DNA of 64,000 nucleotides from Hyphomicrobium sp. CS1GBMeth3 (GCF_900117455.1 NZ_FPHO01000003.1:1888501-1952500), one strand, 5' to 3'. Shown: positions 52,837 through 62,377, counted from the stretch's first letter. Notes: generated by a model not told the origin, from the letters alone. A program made the numbers and translations.

Positions 52837-54768
52837 TCAGTGGACACGTTGCGGAAGCGCGCGCTCCGGCGCGGTGAAGCTCGGCAGCTCCTGCATGTCG
52901 AGCGTCGGCGCGCCGGGCCCGCTCAGCGGCACTTGGGGTGCGCCTTCGATCACGGGCGGCGACGATGGCAGCGAGAACCCGCGCTGACCGGAGACCTCTG
53001 AGGGTTGCTTGGAAACCGGGGCAGAGGCCGCGGGCGGTGTCGGCAGCCGGCGCGCCTCCGGCCTGCTCATGACAAGCGACGGGACCGTGATGAGCACGGC
53101 GACCATCAAGAGCTGGATGCACAGGAACGGCACGGCGCCCCAGTAGATCTCGCCCGTTTTGACCGGAGGCATGAGCCGCCCCGTAACCTTGTCGCGATAG
53201 GGCGATCGCGGTGCCACGCTGCGCAGGTAGAAGAGCGCGAACCCGAAGGGCGGATGCATGAAGCTCGTCTGCATGTTGACGGCCAGCAGAATGCCGAACC
53301 AGACGATGAATGGTGTAACATCCGCCACCATCTCGACCACCGCGCCGGAGGCATCCGTCGAGCTGACCACAGCGAATCCGAAGCTCTTTGCGATCGCCAC
53401 GGCTTCGGGCGAGACGCGGAATATCGCCTCCGCGGCAGGCTTCAGGAGCGGCACCAGGATGAAGCACAGCTCGAAGAAGTCGAGGAAGAACGCCAATAGG
53501 AAAATCAGCACCATTACGGCGATCAGGAAGCCATACATGCCACCCGGCATCGAGGTCATGAGGTGCTCGACCCAGATATGGCCGTTGACGCCGTAAAAGG
53601 TGAGGGTGAAGATTCGGGCGCCGATCAGGATGAACATGACGAAGGCGGCGAGCTTGGTCGTCGCTTCCGCTGCCTGGCGTACGATCGAGAGGTTGAAGCG
53701 CCGCGCGTCGCCGTCGCTGTAGCGCTTCACAGCGGCGAGGGCCAGCGCGCCGACTGCGCCCATAGCGCCCCCTTCGGTCGGCGTCGCGAGACCGACCAGG
53801 ATCGTCCCCAACACGAGAAAGATGAGGAGGAGCGGCGGCACCATGACGAAGGTTGCGCGCTCGGCGATGGCCGACAGTAGGCTCTTGCCTGAGACAAGCT
53901 GGAGCAGGCGGTTGAGCAGCGCCGCGACAAGCGCGAAAGAAATTCCCCACGCCATAGCGAGGATGCCGCGATCGATGCCGACGTAGTGGGAGCCGTGCAT
54001 GATCCAGGCCGCAAAGCCGGCCGAGAGTAGCGCCTGCACGCCAAGCGAAAGCAGCCCGCGCGAGCCATCGGGCTCGCGGTGTCCGACGTCCTCAGCCGGC
54101 AATCCAGGTGCGGAGTCGGGATAGAAGAGGGAGGCGATAAAGACATAAGCGGCATAGAGGCCGGCCAGCATCAGGCCGGGCAGTAGAGCCGCCTTGTACA
54201 TATCGTCGACGGAGCGGCCGAGCTGGTCGGCGAGCACGATCAGCACCAGAGACGGCGGCACGATTTGGGCCAGCGTCCCCGACGCCGCGATGACGCCGGT
54301 CGCAAGGCGCCGGTCGTAGCCGTAGCGCAGCATGATCGGCAGCGAGATCAGGCCCATCGCAATGACGCTCGCGGCAACCACGCCCGTCGTCGCCGCGAGC
54401 AGCGCGCCGACGAAGACGACAGCATAGGCGAGACCGCCACGCACCGTGCCGAACAGTTGCCCCACGGTTTCCAGCAGGTCCTCTGCCATGCCGGAGCGTT
54501 CGAGGATCAGCCCCATGAAGGTGAAGAACGGGATCGCGAGCAGGGTATCGTTGCGCATCACGTCGAAGATGCGCCCGGGCATGGATTGCAGGAGATGCCA
54601 GGATAGCGTGATGGCCCCGTCCGAGTGAGGCGCGAGCTCGACTCCGATGAAGAAGAACGCGAGGCCAACCGCGCCGAGCGAGAACGCGACCGGGTAGCCG
54701 AGCAAGAGAAAGATGACCAGCGACGCAAACATGATCGGCGCCAGGTTTTGAGCCAGGAACGCTGTCAT
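52837..54768 (-). CDS. dctM: TRAP transporter large permease (DctM type, long form)
   Basis: A 643-residue permease with about sixteen hydrophobic helices, the long DctM subtype, while the short type has about 430 residues. Motifs include DTLLAIPFFTFMGLILERSG, GTLAQIVPPSLVLIVLADQ and LATPTEGGAMGAVGALALAA. The final 70 residues are proline/serine-rich and cytoplasmic. The ATG at 54768 is used. It is directly downstream of dctQ, and no dctP is beside them; the only one in the window is at 30111. Confidence 0.93.
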   Translation of the reverse strand: MTAFLAQNLAPIMFASLVIFLLLGYPVAFSLGAVGLAFFFIGVELAPHSDGAITLSWHLLQSMPGRIFDVMRNDTLLAIPFFTFMGLILERSGMAEDLLETVGQLFGTVRGGLAYAVVFVGALLAATTGVVAASVIAMGLISLPIMLRYGYDRRLATGVIAASGTLAQIVPPSLVLIVLADQLGRSVDDMYKAALLPGLMLAGLYAAYVFIASLFYPDSAPGLPAEDVGHREPDGSRGLLSLGVQALLSAGFAAWIMHGSHYVGIDRGILAMAWGISFALVAALLNRLLQLVSGKSLLSAIAERATFVMVPPLLLIFLVLGTILVGLATPTEGGAMGAVGALALAAVKRYSDGDARRFNLSIVRQAAEATTKLAAFVMFILIGARIFTLTFYGVNGHIWVEHLMTSMPGGMYGFLIAVMVLIFLLAFFLDFFELCFILVPLLKPAAEAIFRVSPEAVAIAKSFGFAVVSSTDASGAVVEMVADVTPFIVWFGILLAVNMQTSFMHPPFGFALFYLRSVAPRSPYRDKVTGRLMPPVKTGEIYWGAVPFLCIQLLMVAVLITVPSLVMSRPEARRLPTPPAASAPVSKQPSEVSGQRGFSLPSSPPVIEGAPQVPLSGPGAPTLDMQELPSFTAPERALPQRVH

Positions 54769-54820
54769 GGCCCCCGGCCCTCTCCGCCGCGCCCGTCGCC
54801 TACCGTCTCCCCGTTCCGGC

Positions 54821-55435
54821 TCATTGAGACGCGCCCCCGATATTGGGCCTGTTGGGGTTTGCGTTTGGCGCGAGATCGCTGCCGGCGGCAACGGCCGCAT
54901 CATGGTAGCCGCCCTGCGAGGTCGGATCGTCGAGATCGCCGCGCATGATCGCGATGCGCTTGATCAACTCCGAGAGGCCCTGCAGAAAGAGCAGCGCGAA
55001 CGCGATCGGGATCAGCAACTTGATCGGCCACAGCGGTAGTCCCCCGGCATTGGGAGACTGCTCGTTTTGCGCATAGGAGGAGGCGAAGAAGAGCCATGAC
55101 GTATAGACGATCATGCCTGCCATCGGCAGCAGGAAGAGCACGTGGCCCATGAGCTCGATGATGTTGCGCTTGCTCTTGGAGAGCCGGCTGTTCACGATAT
55201 CGATGCGGATGTGCTCGTTGACGGCCAGCGTCCACGGCGCCGCCAGCAGGAACACGACGGCGAACAGCCACCACTGAATTTCGAGCAGCCCGTTGGCGCT
55301 CCAGTCGAAGGCCTTGCGCACGACCGCATTGCCAGCGCTGATGACGGCCGCCACGACGACCAGCCACGCCACCGAGCGTCCGACCACGCCCGTGGCGCGA
55401 TCGATGAGGCGGCTCAGCGCCAAGAGCTTCTCCAT
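54821..55435 (-). CDS. dctQ: TRAP transporter small permease (DctQ type)
   Basis: A 204-residue protein with four hydrophobic helices; WWLFAVVFLLAAPWTLAVNEHIRIDIV is the DctQ core, in which a charged segment follows the second helix. It pairs with DctM in a TRAP transporter driven by a sodium or proton gradient. dctM starts 52 bases downstream. The C-terminal 30 residues are polar and disordered. Confidence 0.9.
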   Translation of the reverse strand: MEKLLALSRLIDRATGVVGRSVAWLVVVAAVISAGNAVVRKAFDWSANGLLEIQWWLFAVVFLLAAPWTLAVNEHIRIDIVNSRLSKSKRNIIELMGHVLFLLPMAGMIVYTSWLFFASSYAQNEQSPNAGGLPLWPIKLLIPIAFALLFLQGLSELIKRIAIMRGDLDDPTSQGGYHDAAVAAGSDLAPNANPNRPNIGGASQ

Positions 55436-55615
55436 GCGTCCTCCCGTGTGCCCCGGTCTCAGTGGCGGAGCTTAGGCAGGCTTCCTATATCGCAAAGGGC
55501 GGTAGGGGAGAACTCCGGAGAACCCACCTTGCGGGTTTGGGGCGCATGACGTAGGCCTGGCCGGCCCCGCGTCCGGCATCGCCGCCGTCGGGAGATAAAG
55601 AACCAGAGGCAACGG

Positions 55616-57145
55616 ATGTCCGATTTGAAAGCACAGGTCGTTGAGCGGCTGCGGCGCGTCAAGGGCCCGGATCTCGATGGCAACATCGTCGATCTGGGGT
55701 TGGTATCGGATGTCCTGATCAAGGACGGGCGCGTCTATTTCTCGATCACGGTTCCGGCCGCGCGCGCCGAGGAGCTGGAGCCGCTGCGCGGCGCGGCAGA
55801 AAAAGTCGTGAAGGAAATCGAGGGCGTTGCCGGTGTGGTTGCCGTTCTGACGGCCGAGGCGGCGCCGGGGCAAGCCAAATCCCCCCCTCCGCAGCCGACG
55901 CAAGCCTCCTCCGGCAATGGCCGCGAGCACCCGCGCGTGACTGAGGCGCGCGCGCGCGGCACAGCAGGCGACGGTGCCCGCCGTCCTGCCGCTGCGCCAG
56001 CCGCGGCGCCAGTGCGCCAGACGCAGGGCGTGCCCGGCGTGCGCCATATCGTGGCCGTCGCCTCCGGAAAGGGCGGTGTCGGCAAGTCGACGGTCGCGGT
56101 CAATCTCGCGCTGGGCTTCCAGGCCATCGGTCTCAAGGCCGGCATTCTCGATGCCGACATTTACGGCCCCTCGCAGCCGCGCCTGCTCGGAATAACGGGC
56201 AAGCCCACGCAAACCTCCGATAAGAAGCTCGCACCCATGGAGGGCTACGGCCTGAAAGCCATGTCGATGGGCTTCATGGTTGAGGAGGACACGCCGATCG
56301 TCTGGCGCGGCCCGATGGTCGTCGGCGCGTTGAACCAGATGCTGCGCGAGGTCGCCTGGGGTGACCTCGACGTGCTGGTGATCGACATGCCGCCCGGAAC
56401 CGGCGACGTGCAGCTCACCATTGCCCAGCAGGTGCCGCTCGCGGGCGCCGTCATCGTCTCGACGCCGCAGGATCTGGCCCTTATCGACGCCCGCAAGGGG
56501 CTCGCCATGTTCCGCAAGGTCAGCGTGCCGCTGCTCGGCATCGTCGAGAACATGAGTTACTTCATCGCGCCCGATACCGGCGCCCGCTACGACATCTTCG
56601 GCCACGGCGGCGCCCGCGCCGAGGCCGAAAAGCTCGACGTGCCATTCCTCGGCGAAGTGCCGCTGACCATGGAGGTACGCGAGACCTCCGATGCCGGCCG
56701 TCCGATCACGGCCACCGCGCCCGAGAGCCCGAGCGCCGGAGCCTTCCGCGAGATTGCGGCCAAGGCATGGGCCGAACTGGAGAAGGCCCAGGGCCGTGGC
56801 ATGAGACCGCCGAAGCTCGAAATCGTGCATGGCGGCGAAGCCCTGCGCGTCGCGTTCGCAACGCGCGACGAGCACGAACTACCGGCCGAATTCCTGCGCG
56901 TGCTGAGCCCCTCGGCAGAAGTTCAGGGCCACTCGAGGGAGCAGCGCGTCACGGTCGCCGGCAAGAAGAACGTCAAGATCCGCGAGCTGCGCGGCGTCGG
57001 CAACTACGCGGTGCGCATCGTGTTCGACGACGGCCACGACACCGGGCTGTTCACCTGGTCCTACCTGCACATGCTGTCGCTGCAGAAGGACAAGCGCTGG
57101 GGCGAATACCTCGGCGAGCTCAAGGCCAAGGGCCTGTCGCGCTAG
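55616..57145 (+). CDS. Mrp/ApbC iron-sulfur ATPase with C-terminal DUF971 domain
   Basis: A 509-residue protein with three parts: a DUF59/MIP18-like domain (1-78, with LGLVSDV), a linker rich in Ala and Pro (85-140), the Mrp NTPase (143-390, SGKGGVGKST at 150-159, MPPGTGDVQLT), and a DUF971 domain (about 400-500, with DDGHDTGLFTWSYLHML). This order is that of plant HCF101 rather than a plain bacterial Mrp. The CxxC pair that holds the iron-sulfur cluster in most Mrp proteins is replaced by IAPDTG near residue 317. It probably carries iron-sulfur clusters. Confidence 0.92.
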   Translation: MSDLKAQVVERLRRVKGPDLDGNIVDLGLVSDVLIKDGRVYFSITVPAARAEELEPLRGAAEKVVKEIEGVAGVVAVLTAEAAPGQAKSPPPQPTQASSGNGREHPRVTEARARGTAGDGARRPAAAPAAAPVRQTQGVPGVRHIVAVASGKGGVGKSTVAVNLALGFQAIGLKAGILDADIYGPSQPRLLGITGKPTQTSDKKLAPMEGYGLKAMSMGFMVEEDTPIVWRGPMVVGALNQMLREVAWGDLDVLVIDMPPGTGDVQLTIAQQVPLAGAVIVSTPQDLALIDARKGLAMFRKVSVPLLGIVENMSYFIAPDTGARYDIFGHGGARAEAEKLDVPFLGEVPLTMEVRETSDAGRPITATAPESPSAGAFREIAAKAWAELEKAQGRGMRPPKLEIVHGGEALRVAFATRDEHELPAEFLRVLSPSAEVQGHSREQRVTVAGKKNVKIRELRGVGNYAVRIVFDDGHDTGLFTWSYLHMLSLQKDKRWGEYLGELKAKGLSR

Positions 57146-57190
57146 AGCAAGATCCACCGACATCATCGAGCTGCATTGAGGAGTAGGATC

Positions 57191-58216
57191 ATGGAGTATC
57201 GCCAACTCGGTGCATCCGGCTTGACGGTTCCCGCCCTGAGCTTTGGTTGCGGCACATTCGGAGGCAAAGGGCCGCTGTTCAGCGCTTGGGGCGACACCGA
57301 CGTTGCCGAGGCGCGGCGCTTGGTCGACATCTGCCTCGAGTCCGGCTTGACGATGTTCGATACTGCCGACGTCTATTCGGGAGGCGAGTCGGAAAGGATC
57401 CTCGGCGAGGCGATCAAAGGCCGCCGCCAGGATGTGCTGATCTCGACCAAGGCGACGTTCCGTTTCAGCGACAAGCCGAATGACGTCGGCTCCTCGCGCT
57501 CCCATTTGCTGAAAACCGTCGATGCCCAGTTGAAGCGTCTCGGCACCGAGTACATCGACCTCTTCCAACTGCACGGCTTCGACGCTAAGACGCCGGTCGA
57601 GGAGACGCTGTCTACGCTCGACGATCTCGTGCGCGCCGGCAAGATCCGCTACCTCGGCGTCTCGAACTTCTCCGGCTGGCACTTGATGAAGTCGCTGGCC
57701 GTCGCCGACCGCTACGGCTATCAGCGCTACGTGGCCAACCAGACCTACTACTCGCTGATCGGCCGCGATTACGAATGGGAGCTGATGCCGCTCGGCGTCG
57801 AGCAGGGCGTCGGCGCCGTGATCTGGAGCCCGCTTGGCTGGGGCCGCCTCACGGGCAAGATCCGCCGCGGCCAGCCGCTTCCCGAGAAGAGCCGCTTGCA
57901 CGCGACGGCCGAAAGCGGCCCGCCAGTCCCCGACGAGCACGTCTACAAGGTCGTCGACGTCATCGATGAGATCGCCAGGGAAACCGGCAAGACGGTTCCG
58001 CAGATCGCGCTGAACTGGCTTCTGCAGCGCCCAACGGTGTCGACGGTGATCATCGGCGCCCGCAACGAGGAGCAGTTGCGTCAAAACCTCGGCGCTGTGG
58101 GCTGGAACCTCACCAAGGAGCAGGTTGCCAAGCTCGACGCTGCAAGCGAGGCGACGCTTCCCTATCCCTACTGGCACCAGCGGTTCTTCGCCGAGCGCAA
58201 TCCGCCGCCGGTCTAG
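57191..58216 (+). CDS. aldo/keto reductase
   Basis: A 341-residue member of the aldo/keto reductase barrel family. The tetrad can be followed: Asp in MFDTADVYSGGESE with the Tyr two residues on, Lys in ISTKATFRF, and His in LFQLHGFDAKTP. The NADP-binding C-terminal segment is IIGARNEEQLRQNLGA. Likely a general reductase of aldehydes or ketones. It overlaps the next, convergent gene by four bases. The ATG at 57191 follows GAGGAG. Confidence 0.9.
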   Translation: MEYRQLGASGLTVPALSFGCGTFGGKGPLFSAWGDTDVAEARRLVDICLESGLTMFDTADVYSGGESERILGEAIKGRRQDVLISTKATFRFSDKPNDVGSSRSHLLKTVDAQLKRLGTEYIDLFQLHGFDAKTPVEETLSTLDDLVRAGKIRYLGVSNFSGWHLMKSLAVADRYGYQRYVANQTYYSLIGRDYEWELMPLGVEQGVGAVIWSPLGWGRLTGKIRRGQPLPEKSRLHATAESGPPVPDEHVYKVVDVIDEIARETGKTVPQIALNWLLQRPTVSTVIIGARNEEQLRQNLGAVGWNLTKEQVAKLDAASEATLPYPYWHQRFFAERNPPPV

Positions 58217-59145
58217 CGTGCTGGCTCATTTCCCGCGTACCACTCGAGCACCCGCAGCGCCCGCAGCGTGTTCCAGCGGCTCGGCGCGCCGACCTCCGTT
58301 TCGAACGTGACCGGGATACGCGACTGATCTCGCCGAGCTTCGTCGAGCAGCCAGAAGCCGTCCGGCTGCCGGCGCGCCGCCACCAGACTGACGGCCTCTG
58401 CGACGCGCTCGTCGGGGGCGACGCCAGCGCTGCGCAGATAGTCGAGCCCCCGCAGCACATCGTAGTACCAGACGACCGGAAACGAAAACCTGGCCCAACT
58501 CTGATTGATCACCTCGCCCGAAGTGAGCGACCGCAGCATGTGCCGTTCGAGCAGATAGGCATGCGCACGTTCGCGTGATTGCGTCACGGCGGGCGTTGCG
58601 CCACGCGCCTGTTCATAAGCGAGCAATCCCTCGAGCACGCAGATCGTGGAGTTGAACGAGGAGCGCGTGCTGGGCGGGGCCTCGCAGTTCCACCCCCCGT
58701 CATCGAGTTGATCGTTGAGCAAGAGCGCGAGCAACCGATCGACATCCGCGCCGAAGTACGCGCCCGCAGCCAGAATGCGACCGTTGATGCAGGCTTCGGT
58801 CTCGCCGTCGAAGAAGGGACGACCGTCGAGCTGGAACCATGTGATGCGGTCTTTGACGAGATCGATCGCCCGCGTGACGTGGGCGTCCGCCGGGTCGGGC
58901 CCCAGAGTCATGAGAAGATGAAGCGCGTCCGTGGTCGGCATCCAGCCGTGCTGCGTGTCATCGTTCCAGTGACCGTCCGGCGTCTGCAGCGCCAGCAACG
59001 CGGCACCCCAGCCTTCCCTGGCGACGCGCGCCCTCTCGGCAGCAACGACCTCCTCGGGCTCGTGCAGGATGTCGCGCAGCACCTGCCACCGGATCGACGG
59101 ATCCGCGTCGAGCAACCACGCGCTGACCGCAGACTGATCTGCCAT
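58213..59145 (-). CDS. terpene-cyclase-like (prenyltransferase/squalene cyclase repeat) protein
   Basis: A 310-residue alpha/alpha-barrel protein with three QW-like motifs, QTPDGHWND near 54, QLDDGGWNCE near 145 and RQPDGFWLLDE near 262. These are the repeats of squalene-hopene cyclases and related enzymes, but the catalytic DxDD motif of the cyclases is not visible and the length is half. It could be a distant enzyme or a binding protein. Overlaps the convergent AKR gene by four bases. Confidence 0.7.
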   Translation of the reverse strand: MADQSAVSAWLLDADPSIRWQVLRDILHEPEEVVAAERARVAREGWGAALLALQTPDGHWNDDTQHGWMPTTDALHLLMTLGPDPADAHVTRAIDLVKDRITWFQLDGRPFFDGETEACINGRILAAGAYFGADVDRLLALLLNDQLDDGGWNCEAPPSTRSSFNSTICVLEGLLAYEQARGATPAVTQSRERAHAYLLERHMLRSLTSGEVINQSWARFSFPVVWYYDVLRGLDYLRSAGVAPDERVAEAVSLVAARRQPDGFWLLDEARRDQSRIPVTFETEVGAPSRWNTLRALRVLEWYAGNEPAR

Positions 59146-59326
59146 GCCTCTTACTCTTACTCGGCCCTAAGCGGCGAGACGGCCTATCAAGGCACCGCAG
59201 TTCGACAGATCTTGGACGCGACCCGCGAGATCGCACGCGCGTTAACAGTATCCGTCGTCTGGTATGTGCTGATGCGGAGACCTATCTCTGCTATAAACGA
59301 TTGAAGATAAATGGGAGGCACTGCCC

Positions 59327-59560
59327 ATGATCTTTAAGCTCGAACGCGGCAAACGCTACAAGACGACAATCAACTTGGGCTTTGTCGAACGCCTCGCAAG
59401 CAACGATACGATTGCCGAGAAATTTCGCGCAGCCGGTTTCGCCGACGTCATTGTAAAAGGCGAGGGCGGCACACGGTACGCCGAAGGCGTCTGGAATGCA
59501 GACGACCTCAGAGCATCTTATCCGCCGCAAATCAGCGACGTGTCCGAAGTCGAGGCCTAA
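59327..59560 (+). CDS. small hypothetical protein
   Basis: A 77-residue protein beginning MIFKLERGKRYKTTINLG. Residues 31-60 read as a beta-alpha-beta unit. GGGAGG lies eight bases before the ATG, a good signal. No family was recognised. It stands in its own unit, downstream of the cyclase-like gene's promoter region. Confidence 0.6.
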   Translation: MIFKLERGKRYKTTINLGFVERLASNDTIAEKFRAAGFADVIVKGEGGTRYAEGVWNADDLRASYPPQISDVSEVEA

Positions 59561-59688
59561 CCACCTCAGAGCAACCTACCACGCATGCCGCGGAGGACGT
59601 TTCTGTGTCCGATGCGCCACGCTCCTCAGCTCGAATAGCTGTCTGCGCCCAGGACGTTGTTGCCCCGCGCCTCAAGCTCCCGTAATCC

Positions 59689-59704
59689 GGATAATATAAC
59701 ATCC
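59689..59704. promoter_or_regulatory. Upstream half-site resembling a Zur box
   Basis: GGATAATATAACATCC is an imperfect palindrome; TATAACAT is the right half of the Zur box as known from gammaproteobacteria. It lies about 190 bases ahead of the second site and may be an auxiliary site or chance. Confidence 0.35.
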
Positions 59705-59882
59705 AGTTGCAGGACGTTGGGGGTTGTCTGTGTCGAAGGTCAACGAGGGCAAGCAGGTAGGCCGCGTGGAAAAAAGCAAGCAGGGCGAGGCGCTTGGTTC
59801 CGCGCGCAAGCGTGACGAGGTGCCGGTCTCAGAAGGCGCGGTGAACGAAGCACGGTCGGCCATTTCTCGCGGCTCGCAGCGG

Positions 59883-59899
59883 AACTTATACTATAATAT
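59883..59899. promoter_or_regulatory. Candidate Zur operator of the receptor gene
   Basis: AACTTATACTATAATAT matches 13 of 16 arm positions of the consensus ATGTTATA-N-TATAACAT and keeps its symmetry around the central C. It lies 31 bases before the ATG at 59931, where a repressor would block transcription. A Fur/Zur-like regulator is encoded at 37332. Confidence 0.55.
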
Positions 59900-59930
59900 C
59901 CGTGAACAAGCTTCACCAACGCATTCCGGA

Positions 59931-62297
59931 ATGGCGCCGACTCGGCATTCTGTACAGATGTCGCTGCGCTCTCCCTTGTTTCTCACGGTCGCTGCTGCCG
60001 CGCTGATCGCGGTCATCGGTAGCAGCGAGGCCCGCGCTCAGGAGGCTGGCGAAGCCGCGGCCGCGACCGAGTTGCCCGCCATCGAGGTCACGACGACGCA
60101 CAGCCCCGTCCGGAAGTCGGCGCGTCGCGCCGCGCGTCCGCAAGCAGCACCCGCGGCACCTGCAGCACAAAGCACCAGCATCGAGGAAGAGCCGCTGCCC
60201 GATCTCGAGGTGCCGCCCGGCACCCTGATCGTGTCCGAAGATGCGTTTGTCGCCACCACCGTCGCCACCGAACGCGAGATCTTGGCAACCAGCGGCCAAA
60301 CGATCACGGACTCTCTGCAGACGAAACCCGGCATCATCGGCTCGACGTTCGCCCCCGGCGCCAACCGCCCGATCATCCGTGGCCTCGACAGCTACCGCGT
60401 GCGCACGCAGGAAAACGGCATCGGCACCCACGACGTGGCCGCCATCTCCGAGGACCACGCTGTGCCCGTCGATCCGAACTCTGCCGATCAGATAGAGGTC
60501 GTGCGCGGGCCGGCGACACTGCGCTACGGCTCGCAAGCCATCGGCGGCGTCGTCTCGGTCGAGAACCAGCGCATTCCGACCTACATCCCGAAGGGTGGAT
60601 TCAGCGGCACCATCAGGGGCGCCGGCACGTCGGTGGATGAAGGCAAGGACGGCTCGTTCAAAGCTACGGCTGGCTCGAATGGCTTCGCCGTGCACGCCGA
60701 CGGCTTCTGGCGTGACGCCGACGATTACGACTCGCCGCGCGGCACGGTGGTGAACAGCTTCGTCGAGAGCAAAGGCGGCTCGTTGGGCGCGTCGATCATC
60801 GGCAGCGACGGCTTCTTTGGCGTGTCCTACTCGCGCATCGAGAGCACCTATGGCATCCCGGGCGAGGAAGCCGAGGAGGGTGTCGATCCGTACATCGGTT
60901 TGGTCCAGGACAGGATCATGGCCAAGGGTGAATGGCGCGTCCGCGACTCCGGCATCGACGCCATTCGTTTCTGGTTCGGTGCCTCCGACTACAGGCACAA
61001 CGAATGGGCAAAGCACGACCATGGCCATGACGACGATGATGATCACGACCACGAGCACGAGGTAGATTTCGAGGTCCATTCGCGCTTCAAGAACAAGGAG
61101 CAGGAGGCGCGTATCGAGGTCCAGCACGTGCCCGTCGCGACATCGTTCGGCCCCGCGTCGGGCGCGCTCGGCGTGCATCTGGTCAACCGCAAGACATCGG
61201 GCATCGTGCCCGATCCGGACGCAGGTGAATCGCTGCTCGAGCCGGCCCACACGCAGAGCATCGCCGCATTCTGGTTTGAGGAGCTGGAGCTCAACCCGTT
61301 CCTGCGCCTGCAGGCCGCAGCGCGCATCGAGCACACGACCGTGGACGGCACCGGCTGGGAGGAGCTTCACGGTGAGGTCCATGGCGACCACGGCCATTTT
61401 CATCCCCACACGTTCGAGGGCGAGAGAAGCTTCACGCCGGTGAGCGGCAGCCTCGGGCTGCTCCATAAGCTACCGTTCGACACGGTTGCCCGCCTGATGG
61501 GCTCGTATGTCGAGCGCGCGCCTGACGCGGCGGAGCTGTTCTCCAAGGGCATGCACGAAGCGACGGGCACGTTCGAGGTGGGAAATCCCTTCCTCGACGT
61601 TGAGAAAGCGACGACCGCAGAGGTCGGCCTGAAGAAAGCCAACGGCGCCTTCCGGTTCGACGCCTCGGCCTACTACACGCGCTACAATGGCTTCATCTAC
61701 CGGGCGCTGCAGGGACTCGAGTGCGACCCCGTATCTCACGGCGGCGAGTTCAACTGCGTCGAGGCCGGGCACGATGATGATGACGATGGTCACGACCATG
61801 ACCATACCCACATGTTCGATCTCGTGTACTTCCAGCAGCGGGATGCGAACTTCTACGGCGTCGAGCTGGCGTTCCAATACGACGTGGCGCCGATCTGGCG
61901 CGGCCTCTGGGGTATCGATGGCCAGTATGACTTCGTCCACGCGAAATTTGATGGGGGTGGATATGTTCCGCGGATTCCGCCGCATCGCCTCGGCGGCGGC
62001 ATTTACTATCGCGATCCCAACTGGTTCGCGCGCGCAGGAGTGCTCCACGCCTTCGATCAGGATCAGTTTGGAGAGGAAGAGATCGCAACACCGGGTTACA
62101 CGCTGGTCTCAGCAGAGCTGAGCTATACGTTCCAGGCTGAGACCATCAATGGCGTGGCGCCCGTGGCGACCATCGGCCTCAAGGGCGAGAACCTGGCAGA
62201 CGACGAGGTCCTGAACCACGCCTCGTTCAAGCGCCGCGAGGACGTGCTTCTCCCGGGGGCGAGCGTGCGCCTGTTCGGCTCGATCTCGCTCAACTGA
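59931..62297 (+). CDS. histidine-rich TonB-dependent receptor (ZnuD-like)
   Basis: A protein of about 788 residues: signal peptide, an Ala/Pro-rich mature start, plug domain (ETILATSGQ-like region, RGLDSYRVRTQENGIGTHDV, VVRGPATLRYGSQAIGGVVS) and beta barrel. Three loops are packed with His and Asp: 61009-61065, 61355-61415 and 61766-61815. Such loops occur in ZnuD zinc receptors. The start is uncertain (ATG at 59931 or 59958); the frame extends to 59724, across the Zur-like site. It is the likely high-affinity zinc (or other metal) receptor. Confidence 0.88.
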   Translation: MAPTRHSVQMSLRSPLFLTVAAAALIAVIGSSEARAQEAGEAAAATELPAIEVTTTHSPVRKSARRAARPQAAPAAPAAQSTSIEEEPLPDLEVPPGTLIVSEDAFVATTVATEREILATSGQTITDSLQTKPGIIGSTFAPGANRPIIRGLDSYRVRTQENGIGTHDVAAISEDHAVPVDPNSADQIEVVRGPATLRYGSQAIGGVVSVENQRIPTYIPKGGFSGTIRGAGTSVDEGKDGSFKATAGSNGFAVHADGFWRDADDYDSPRGTVVNSFVESKGGSLGASIIGSDGFFGVSYSRIESTYGIPGEEAEEGVDPYIGLVQDRIMAKGEWRVRDSGIDAIRFWFGASDYRHNEWAKHDHGHDDDDDHDHEHEVDFEVHSRFKNKEQEARIEVQHVPVATSFGPASGALGVHLVNRKTSGIVPDPDAGESLLEPAHTQSIAAFWFEELELNPFLRLQAAARIEHTTVDGTGWEELHGEVHGDHGHFHPHTFEGERSFTPVSGSLGLLHKLPFDTVARLMGSYVERAPDAAELFSKGMHEATGTFEVGNPFLDVEKATTAEVGLKKANGAFRFDASAYYTRYNGFIYRALQGLECDPVSHGGEFNCVEAGHDDDDDGHDHDHTHMFDLVYFQQRDANFYGVELAFQYDVAPIWRGLWGIDGQYDFVHAKFDGGGYVPRIPPHRLGGGIYYRDPNWFARAGVLHAFDQDQFGEEEIATPGYTLVSAELSYTFQAETINGVAPVATIGLKGENLADDEVLNHASFKRREDVLLPGASVRLFGSISLN

Positions 62298-62345
62298 CAA
62301 CGTGGACTGCGCGGCGCCTCGACCCCCTTCCCCGCTGCGCGCGTT

Positions 62346-62377
62346 GCCGACCTCTCCCCGTCCGGGGGGAGGTCGGC
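62346..62377. terminator. Strong hairpin between receptor gene and prs
   Basis: GCCGACCTC and GAGGTCGGC pair with CCCC/GGGG inside, making a long GC-rich stem, followed by GCATTTAT on the plus strand. It separates the two convergent genes. Confidence 0.6.

Larger units (their letters stand above)
59561..59930. other. Upstream region of the TonB-dependent receptor
   Basis: 370 bases with no gene I can defend. They contain two AT-rich palindromic sites (59689-59704 and 59883-59899), described separately. An open frame from 59724 would add 69 residues to the receptor but would place the second palindrome inside the coding sequence and before the signal peptide, so I regard it as leader. Confidence 0.5.

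Noticed and set aside
52584..52847. 87-codon frame between the metallopeptidase and dctM
   Set aside because: No ribosome-binding site, mixed composition, and it overlaps the end of dctM. I see no gene in this 256-base gap.
59724..59930. Extended start of the TonB receptor
   Set aside because: It would place 69 extra residues before the signal peptide and the Zur-like palindrome inside the gene.
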